In this document: positions 1 through 5,353 of the stretch, piece after piece
How positions within the stretch are numbered: position 1 is the stretch's first letter
How the letters are laid out: every line of letters starts with the position of its first letter
Assembly (NCBI RefSeq): GCF_030077735.1
Contig: NZ_JASJEU010000002.1
Coordinates: 1-5,353, forward strand
From: Gordonibacter faecis
Lineage (GTDB): Bacteria > Actinomycetota > Coriobacteriia > Coriobacteriales > Eggerthellaceae
Length of the DNA: 5,353 nucleotides
Direction: 5' to 3'
Made by a program: the position numbers and the translations under genes
The notes under the pieces: generated by a model
Database searches by the model: none
What the model was told of the DNA's origin: nothing
Seen by the model: the letters and a program-made list of their open reading frames with translations, nothing else

Positions 1-1
1 T

Positions 2-12
2 CCCCCCCCCCC
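2..12. repeat. Homopolymer run of 11 C (G on the transcribed strand)
   Basis: Eleven consecutive C lie at the window edge, just beyond the terminator U-tract of the operon. On the minus strand this is a G11 run downstream of the likely transcript end. Runs like this vary in length by polymerase slippage and are prone to sequencing or assembly error, so the exact count is uncertain. No function can be assigned. Confidence 0.8.
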
Positions 13-15
13 AAC

Positions 16-41
16 AAAAAAAGAGGACCCCCAGGTCCCCT
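16..41 (-). terminator. Intrinsic (Rho-independent) terminator of the rRNA operon
   Basis: On the minus strand AGGGGACC (41 to 34) pairs with GGTCCTCT (29 to 22) around a four-base TGGG loop. The 8-bp stem has one G-U pair and is followed at once by seven T (22 to 16, the first of which is also the last stem base). It sits about 65 nt downstream of the mature 5S end, with no gene between. This is the classic form of an intrinsic terminator and is expected to end the 16S-23S-5S transcript. A weaker hairpin (57-62 with 73-78, 10-nt loop) lies between 5S and the terminator and has no T-tract. Confidence 0.9.
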
Positions 42-98
42 CACATCAGCAACAACAGCTACCACTCACCCAGCAGCTTCTCTCACACAACAAGAAAA

Positions 99-234
99 GC
101 ATCCTCCGCGAGCGCGACGCCCTATCCTCCCGCAGCCTGACGCTGAAGTACTTTCGGCGATGGCGGGCTTAACTTCCGAGTTCGGAATGGGATCGGGTGA
201 TCCCCGCCTCCATGGTCGCGCTCGCGGGGGATGC
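99..234 (-). other. Extended 5S stalk (20-nt arms)
   Basis: Arms 215-234 and 99-118 are complementary at 19 of 20 positions; the single mismatch is C opposite A (positions 228 and 105). Helix I of mature bacterial 5S is usually about 10 bp, so the outer half is inferred to be precursor stem removed during 5S maturation. The next five positions outward could continue as one A-U, three G-U and one G-C pair. In Firmicutes the 5S precursor helix is the substrate of RNase M5; which nuclease acts here cannot be told from this window. Confidence 0.8.
107..226 (-). rRNA. rrf: 5S ribosomal RNA
   Basis: 5S rRNA is a component of the central protuberance of the large ribosomal subunit. The conserved core is visible on the minus strand: CACCCGATCCCATTCCGAAC followed by TCGGAAGTTAAGC (about 176-207), matching the loop B and C region of Gram-positive 5S. 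The 5' and 3' ends pair as helix I. I placed the ends at the 12-nt perfect terminal helix (215-226 with 107-118), giving about 120 nt, the usual size. The ends are uncertain by several bases because complementarity continues outward to 99 and 234. It is the last gene of the operon, with the terminator about 65 nt downstream and no tRNA after it. Confidence 0.93.
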
Positions 235-339
235 TCCCCACGGGCAGTCTATCTGCCCCACCAAGTGGCTTTCTACGCCACCCTGGCGGTCGCATAGCGA
301 GCATCGAGATCGCGTATTCGTATATGAATACCTAGTGTT
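227..339 (-). other. 23S-5S intergenic spacer, no tRNA
   Basis: This transcribed spacer of about 113 nt holds no tRNA-like cloverleaf and no T-loop sequence. It contains several local hairpins on the minus strand: GGGCAG/CTGCCC (242-247 with 253-258, 5-nt loop), CGCCA/TGGCG (276-280 with 284-288, 3-nt loop), a weak TCGC/GCGA (290-300), and GTATTC/GAATAC (314-319 with 326-331). Its 23S-proximal part (301-341) also carries the 3' arm of the 23S processing stalk, and its 5S-proximal end (227-234) is part of the 5S stalk. Confidence 0.85.
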
Positions 340-349
340 ATGAAGAAGA
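301..349 (-). other. 3' arm of the 23S processing stalk
   Basis: This segment is complementary in five blocks to 3301-3360 on the far side of 23S. The blocks are 342-349 with 3301-3308 (8 bp, equal to mature helix 1), 335-338 with 3311-3314 (4 bp), 322-333 with 3325-3336 (12 bp, one G-U), 308-314 with 3344-3350 (7 bp), and 301-305 with 3356-3360 (5 bp). That is 36 bp interrupted by internal loops. Bacterial pre-23S is normally cut from such a stalk by double-strand-specific RNases; the pairing is seen here, the cleavage is inferred. Confidence 0.8.
314..331 (-). other. Local hairpin competing with the 23S stalk
   Basis: GTATTC and GAATAC form a perfect 6-bp stem with a 6-nt loop (314-319 with 326-331). 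The same bases lie in or across blocks 308-314 and 322-333 of the long 23S stalk, so the hairpin and the fully extended stalk cannot coexist. Whether it is functional is unknown. Confidence 0.6.
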
Positions 350-461
350 GCTCGGGCTATTAGTGCCGCTCGCCTGAACGTATTGCTACGCTTACAGCTG
401 CGGTCTATCAACCAGGTAGTCTACCTGGGCCCTTACCAAAAAGGGAACTCATCTTGGAGAC

Positions 462-494
<33 letters not shown>

Positions 495-547
495 GTGCCG
501 GACGTAGCTAGGCGGCGGTGCCGTTGGTCGACAACCGCGTCACCAGA

Positions 548-584
<37 letters not shown>

Positions 585-611
585 TCTCCTCAATTCCCTT
601 GCGCCTGCGGA

Positions 612-694
<83 letters not shown>

Positions 695-701
695 GACTTC
701 G

Positions 702-810
<109 letters not shown>

Positions 811-960
811 CGGCCATTCCACTCTGGGCCGCCGGATCACTAGAACCTGCTTTCGCACCTGCTCGGCTTGTAGGCCTCGCAGTCAAGCCCGCTTGCACTC
901 TTGCGCTCTCGGGACGATTGCCAACCGTCCTGAGCGGACCTTTGCGCGCCTCCGTTACAT

Positions 961-992
<32 letters not shown>

Positions 993-1162
993 ACCTGACA
1001 CGGTCCTTCTGCCGGATCACGGCCAGAAGTTAGGTCGCCGGAACGACGAGGGCAGTATTCCAAGGTTGGCTCCACAGAAACTGGCGTCTCTGCTTCAAAG
1101 CCTCCTGCCTATCCTCTACGCGCCGAGCCAACGACCAATGTCAAGCTGCAGTAAAGGTTCAC

Positions 1163-1177
1163 GGGGTCTCTCCGTCC
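1163..1177 (-). other. 23S 2053-2066 segment with G at A2059 (A2059G)
   Basis: The minus strand reads GGACGGAGAGACCCC where nearly all bacteria have GGACGGAAAGACCCC. Taking G2056-G2057 at 1173-1172, A2058 is at 1171 (unchanged), position 2059 is G at 1170, and A2060 is at 1169. A2058 and A2059 form the macrolide contact in the nascent-peptide tunnel wall. From established work in other bacteria, A2059G raises macrolide resistance and often lincosamide resistance. The flanking bases and the G2057 partner C2611 are intact. It could be a resistance mutation, a natural base of this lineage, or a sequencing error. The number of other rRNA operons, which sets the phenotype, is not visible. Confidence 0.85.
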
Positions 1178-1250
1178 TTCCGCAGGTAATTCGCATCTTC
1201 ACGAATAATACAATTTCACCGGGTCCATGGTTGAGACAGCGCCCAAATCG

Positions 1251-1332
<82 letters not shown>

Positions 1333-2109
1333 TGGGGCTTAGTTTCAGAGCTTCGCTTGCGCTAACCCATCCACGTAACCTTCCAGCACCGGGCAGGCGT
1401 CAGACCCTATACTTCGTCTTACGACTTTGCAGAGTCCTGTGTTTTTGATAAACAGTCGCTTGGGCCGTTTCGCTGCGGCCCCCTTCCGCTCCAGACGCAA
1501 GGTCTTTCACAGAAAAGGGCGCTCCTTCTCCCGAAGTTACGGAGCCAATATGCCGAGTTCCTTAACCATGGTTCTCCCGATCGCCTCGGTATGTTCTACC
1601 CGCCTACCTGTGTCGGTTTTGGTACGGGCGCTAACAAAGCTCCCTAGAGGTTTTTCTCGGAAGCATGGGCTCACCGACTTCAGCTAATGCCTTCGTCTCG
1701 CGTCTCGGGATATGTGTTGTGCTGATTTCCATGCACAACTCCCTACACGCTTTCACGGGGACGTCCAGAACCCCGCTCGGCTACCCTTCTCCGTCACCCC
1801 GTTGGTCAAACGCTTGTCAGCGGTACGGGAATATCAACCCGTTGTGCATCGGCTACGCCTTCCGGCCTCGCCTTAGCTCCCGACTGACCCTGGGAGGATT
1901 AGCCTTGCCCAGGAACCCTTAGGCTTACGGCGGAGGGGTTTCTCGCCCCTCTCTCGTTACTCATGCCAGCATTCTCACTTCCACGCGGTCCACCACAGGT
2001 TTCCCTGCAGCTTCACCCCCCGTGGAAAGCTCCCCTACCACTGATATACATCAGTCCGCCGCTTCGGTGTTATGCTTAGCCCCGTGAATTGTCGGCGCAT
2101 GTCCACTTG

Positions 2110-2168
2110 ACCAGTGAGCTGTTACGCACTCTTTAAATGCATGGCTGCTTCTAAGCCAACATCCTGGT
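2110..2168 (-). other. 23S GTPase-associated centre (L11 site)
   Basis: This matches E. coli 1051-1108, with A1067 at 2152 and the conserved GCGTAACAGCTCACTGG. Protein L11 and the thiopeptides bind here. A1067 is unchanged, so no ribosomal thiostrepton-resistance substitution is seen. The segment is one nucleotide longer than in E. coli near 1078-1079 (CATGCATTT); similar one-base-longer forms occur in clostridia. Confidence 0.88.
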
Positions 2169-2939
2169 TGTCTAGGCAAACGCACATCCTTTGCCACTCA
2201 GCATAAACTTGGGGACCTTAGCGGGCGGTCTGGGCTGTTTCCCTTTCGAGTACACAGCTTAGCCCACATACTCTGACTCCCGGACTCTGAAGCAACGGTA
2301 TTCGGAGTTTGGTTCTTTTCGGTAGGCGGTGAAGCCCCCTAGAAGATCCAGTGCTCTACCTCCGTCGCTGAACGTCCGAGGCTAGCCCTAAAGCTATTTC
2401 GGGGAGAACGAGATATCTCCGGGTTTGATTGGCCTTTCACCCCTATCCACGGGTCATCCCCTCCGTTTTCAACCGAAGTGGGTTCGGCCCTCCACGGGGT
2501 CTTACCCCCGCTTCAGCCTGCCCATGGATAGCTCACCCGGCTTCGCGTCTGCAGCAAGCGACTATATCGCCATCTTAAAGGCTCGCTTTCACTACGGCTC
2601 GGTTCTAACCTTAACCTCGCCGCTCACCGCAACTCGCTGGCTCATTCTACAAAAGGCACGCCGTCACCCCTCAAAGGGGGCTCCGACTGCTTGTAGGCGC
2701 ACGGTTTCAGGTACTATTTCACTCCCCTCTCGGGGTGCTTTTCACCTTTCCCTCACGGTACTGGTTCACTATCGGTCACAGGAGAGTATTCAGCCTTGGA
2801 GGGTGGTCCCCCCAGATTCATACCGGATTTCACGTGTCCGGCATTACTCGGGTGCCATCTCACGGAGGCTACAGCGTTTCGCATACGGGGCTCTTACCCG
2901 CTTCGGCCGGCCTTTCCATACCGTTCTGCTACGGTGCAA

Positions 2940-3035
2940 CTTTATAACTCCGCTTGGGGTTTAAGGCCCCCAAATGAGATAGTCCCACAACACCACATGC
3001 AGCAACGCCCTTAAGCTTGAACACATGCATGGGTT
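2940..3035 (-). other. Domain I expansion of 23S rRNA
   Basis: Between the conserved AGCGAACG and CGGACACGTG blocks this 23S has about 85 nt more than E. coli. The added sequence contains two hairpins: TGCATG/CATGCA (3026-3031 with 2996-3001, long loop) and TTGGGG/CCCCAA (2954-2959 with 2968-2973, 8-nt loop). Gram-positive 23S genes generally carry an expansion here, so this is probably lineage-specific surface rRNA rather than an insertion element. Confidence 0.65.
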
Positions 3036-3300
3036 TGGGCTGGTGCGCGTTCGCTCGCCGCTACTAGCGCAATCTCGGTTGATTTCTCTTCCTCCGGGTA
3101 CTTAGATGTTTCAGTTCCCCGGGTTACCTCCACACACCCTATTTTATTCAGATGCGGGTAACTGGGCATGACCCCAGCTGGGTTCCCCCATTCGGAAATC
3201 TTCGGATCAGCGGGTGTTTGCCCCTCCCCGAAGCTTATCGCAGCTTGCCACGTCCTTCATCGGCTTCCTGTGCCAAGGCATCCGCCGTGCGCCCTTGACA

Positions 3301-3360
3301 TCTTCTTCTTACACAAGATAGATCAGGTATCCATATTATCATTCGCGATCGTTTAGATGC
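3301..3360 (-). other. 5' arm of the 23S processing stalk
   Basis: This is the upstream partner of 301-349. It includes GAAGAAGA (3301-3308, the 5' end of 23S), GTGT (3311-3314), ATATGGATACCT (3325-3336), GATCGCG (3344-3350) and GCATC (3356-3360). A 10-nt unpaired stretch (3315-3324) faces a single base on the other arm, and a symmetrical 7 x 7 loop separates the 12-bp and 7-bp blocks. The repeated collinear matches make chance pairing unlikely. Confidence 0.8.
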
Positions 3361-3398
3361 GAATCACGCATTGAATCTAGTTGATTCAGTGTTGATTC
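3357..3398 (-). other. GATTC-rich hairpin cluster in the 16S-23S spacer
   Basis: Two adjacent small hairpins occur: ATGCG/CGCAT (3357-3361 with 3367-3371) and TGAATC/GATTCA (3372-3377 with 3383-3388), each with a 5-nt loop. GTTGATTC is present twice as a direct repeat (3380-3387 and 3391-3398). The first hairpin overlaps the outermost block of the 23S stalk. No known function. Confidence 0.5.
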
Positions 3399-3420
3399 GA
3401 AAATCTTCGATGCTTTCGCT

Positions 3421-3435
3421 ATGCAACTGTCAAGG
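3421..3435 (-). promoter_or_regulatory. Second boxA-like element in the 16S-23S spacer
   Basis: The minus strand reads CCTTGACAGTTGCAT, 11 of 15 matches to CCTTGAAAACTGGAT in the leader (5237-5251). Gram-positive rRNA operons often carry related CTTTGAAAACT-type sequences both before 16S and before 23S, generally discussed as antitermination or processing signals. The copy here is degenerate, so its role is inferred only. Confidence 0.45.
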
Positions 3436-3441
3436 TGCGCA

Positions 3442-3480
3442 GAAACACGACAGGTGTTTCTTCAAGGGCAAGAGCCCTTG
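3442..3480 (-). other. Two tandem perfect hairpins in the spacer
   Basis: CAAGGGC/GCCCTTG (3463-3469 with 3474-3480, 4-nt loop) is followed two bases later by GAAACAC/GTGTTTC (3442-3448 with 3454-3460, 5-nt loop). Both stems are 7 bp with no mismatch. Neither is followed by a T-tract on the minus strand, so they are not intrinsic terminators. The first shares bases 3476-3480 with the 16S processing stalk and cannot form at the same time as its outer end. Confidence 0.7.
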
Positions 3481-3522
3481 GAAACCGAATACTGTGATGA
3501 TGAGGAAAGACGATTGCTCCCC
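3476..3522 (-). other. 3' arm of the 16S processing stalk
   Basis: Block 3476-3497 pairs with leader 5230-5251: 22 positions with one A-C mismatch and two G-U pairs. After a bulged base (3498), 3499-3503 pairs with 5225-5229. Further in, 3510-3514 pairs with 5211-5215 and 3519-3522 with 5203-5206, across a 4 x 4 internal loop. Such stalks bring the two ends of pre-16S together for cleavage by a double-strand RNase. The pairing is seen; the processing role is known for the family and inferred here. Confidence 0.82.
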
Positions 3523-3556
3523 TTTGTACTTAGTTAGTCTTTAGTCTATCCAGGTT

Positions 3557-3599
3557 GCGGGAGCAAAAGCTCAACCGCACCGGACACAATCTTTGTGTC
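3557..3599 (-). other. Hairpins just downstream of 16S
   Basis: GACACAA/TTGTGTC (3583-3589 with 3593-3599, 3-nt loop) begins about six bases after the mature 16S end. Next is GAGC/GCTC capped by TTTT and extended by GCGG/CCGC across a 2-nt bulge (3557-3564 with 3569-3578). They may limit base pairing near the anti-Shine-Dalgarno tail of pre-16S; this is inference. Confidence 0.6.
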
Positions 3600-3603
3600 T
3601 CCC

Positions 3604-5110
<1,507 letters not shown>

Positions 5111-5115
<5 letters not shown>

Positions 5116-5122
5116 AAGAGAA
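5111..5122 (-). promoter_or_regulatory. Weak boxA-like match at the 16S 5' end
   Basis: TTCTCTTTAAAC on the minus strand resembles the E. coli boxA TGCTCTTTAACA. It overlaps the presumed 16S start, whereas boxA normally lies well upstream in the leader, so this may be chance or simply the conserved 16S flank. Low confidence. Confidence 0.25.
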
Positions 5123-5138
5123 GCAAGATTACTCTTGC
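5123..5138 (-). other. Hairpin just upstream of 16S
   Basis: GCAAGA/TCTTGC form a perfect 6-bp stem with a 4-nt loop (5123-5128 with 5133-5138), ending about eight bases before the 16S start. There is no T-tract of terminator type. It is probably part of the pre-16S 5' structure. Confidence 0.6.
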
Positions 5139-5157
5139 ATCAGTTCGATCATGGTTT

Positions 5158-5202
5158 GTCGATTTGCTTACTTACCCTTCGGTGGGTTTTTAGCGAATCG
5201 AC
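5158..5202 (-). other. Leader stem-loop inside the 16S stalk
   Basis: GTCGATT/AATCGAC (5158-5164 with 5196-5202) pair. One mismatch follows, then GC/GC (5166-5167 with 5193-5194), and an inner ACCC/GGGT (5174-5177 with 5184-5187). It abuts the inner CCCC/GGGG block of the 16S stalk, as expected of a multibranched pre-16S 5' domain. Confidence 0.65.
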
Positions 5203-5251
5203 GGGGTGTTATCGTTCATTCGATTCATCTCACAGTATCCAGTTTTCAAGG
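5203..5251 (-). other. 5' arm of the 16S processing stalk
   Basis: This is the partner of 3476-3522. The outer part (5225-5251) contains CCTTGAAAACTGG and then ATACTGTGA and GATGA, pairing across 16S with the spacer. The inner part pairs at 5211-5215 and 5203-5206. A 9-nt by 6-nt internal loop (5216-5224 facing 3504-3509) separates outer from inner and would be a plausible place for cleavage. Confidence 0.82.
5237..5251 (-). promoter_or_regulatory. boxA-like leader element (CCTTGAAAACTGGAT)
   Basis: The motif resembles the CTTTGAAAACTG sequence widely seen in Gram-positive rRNA leaders, comparable in position to boxA, where the Nus factors assemble an antitermination complex. It lies about 120 nt upstream of 16S and about 55 nt after the predicted start. 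It is embedded in the outer arm of the 16S stalk, so binding and stalk pairing may be sequential. The antitermination role is inference. Confidence 0.5.
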
Positions 5252-5258
5252 TTCTCGC

Positions 5259-5276
5259 GGGCCTCTTTCGAAGCCC
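5259..5276 (-). other. GAAA-tetraloop hairpin in the leader
   Basis: GGGCTTC (5276 to 5270) pairs with GAGGCCC (5265 to 5259), one G-U, closed by a GAAA loop, a stable GNRA tetraloop. It is not followed by a T-tract. It precedes the boxA-like element by 7 bases. Confidence 0.7.
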
Positions 5277-5311
5277 TTCGCCGCTTGCCGTGGCGAGCAG
5301 CGCAAGGAGAT

Positions 5312-5353
5312 ACTTTACTCTCCCGTTTCCCTCTTGTCAAGAACTTTTTTCAA
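5312..5353 (-). promoter_or_regulatory. rRNA operon promoter, sigma-70/sigma-A type
   Basis: The -35 box TTGACA (5335-5340) is a perfect consensus. It is followed by a 17-nt spacer and the -10 box TAAAGT (5312-5317), which matches TATAAT at four of six positions. An A-rich stretch directly upstream (5342-5353, including AAAAAAG) could act as an UP element, but the window ends there. Transcription is expected to start near 5305. Strong -35, optimal spacing and an upstream A-tract fit a high-output stable-RNA promoter. A further upstream promoter, as in tandem P1/P2 operons, could lie outside the window. Confidence 0.85.

Larger units (their letters stand above)
5116..5305 (-). other. rRNA operon leader
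   Basis: A transcribed leader of about 190 nt lies between the predicted start and 16S. In order of transcription it carries hairpin TCGCC/GGCGA (5278-5282 with 5292-5296), a GAAA-tetraloop hairpin (5259-5276), the boxA-like element, the 5' arm of the 16S stalk (5203-5251), a stem-loop (5158-5202) and a small hairpin (5123-5138). No open reading frame or tRNA is present. Confidence 0.85.

Noticed and set aside
227..339. tRNA gene in the 23S-5S spacer
   Set aside because: The hairpins present do not form a cloverleaf and no T-loop consensus was found.
2130..2145. One-base insertion in the GTPase centre (CATGCATTT) as a resistance or defect signal
   Set aside because: Clostridial 23S genes, as I recall them, have the same length here (CACTCATT), and A1067 and the surrounding core are unchanged.
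2425..2964. 179-codon plus-strand open reading frame
   Set aside because: It is antisense to 23S domains I-II, whose conserved rRNA sequence fully explains it. Reading frames like this are well-known false annotations (for example as 'cell wall-associated hydrolase').
2940..3035. Intervening sequence or mobile insertion in 23S
   Set aside because: The extra sequence is short, lies at a known variable helix that is expanded in Gram-positive bacteria, and shows no target duplication.
3442..3480. Tandem spacer hairpins as a transcription terminator
   Set aside because: Neither stem is followed by a T-tract on the transcribed strand, and the 23S gene lies downstream in the same operon.

Overview
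The whole window is one ribosomal RNA operon read on the minus strand. Transcription runs from high to low coordinates: promoter (about 5312-5353), leader (about 5116-5305), 16S rRNA (about 3605-5115), 16S-23S spacer (about 3309-3604), 23S rRNA (about 340-3308), 23S-5S spacer (about 227-339), 5S rRNA (about 107-226), and an intrinsic terminator (16-41). I see no protein-coding gene, tRNA, insertion sequence or CRISPR array. The open reading frames in the window lie antisense or out of context within the rRNA genes.

Organism: the 16S sequence reads, from memory of the family, like Coriobacteriia and specifically Eggerthellaceae (the Eggerthella / Slackia / Cryptobacterium group). Supporting features are a very short V1 helix, the V3 and V6 segments, the 3' end CCTCCTTTCT, and a 16S of only about 1511 nt. 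No alignment was run, so family level is likely and genus is undetermined. The 23S lacks room for the roughly 100-nt domain III insertion found in many high-GC Actinobacteria.

The three rRNAs look intact, and the functional cores I checked (anti-Shine-Dalgarno, 530 loop, decoding site, GTPase centre, helix 69, peptidyl transferase loop, sarcin-ricin loop) are conserved, with one exception. The base equivalent to E. coli 23S A2059 is G (position 1170). A change at this site is known to cause macrolide resistance in other bacteria. It is the most noteworthy single base in the window.

The spacers are not featureless. Each rRNA is bracketed by long complementary segments that would form processing stalks: 16S by 5203-5251 with 3476-3522, 23S by 301-349 with 3301-3360, and 5S by 99-118 with 215-234. 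In the 16S and 23S cases the 3' arm can also fold into a local hairpin that excludes the stalk. The 5' arm of the 16S stalk contains the CCTTGAAAACTG boxA-like leader element. No previously undescribed system beyond an rRNA operon is evident; the interest lies in the A2059G base and these RNA structures.
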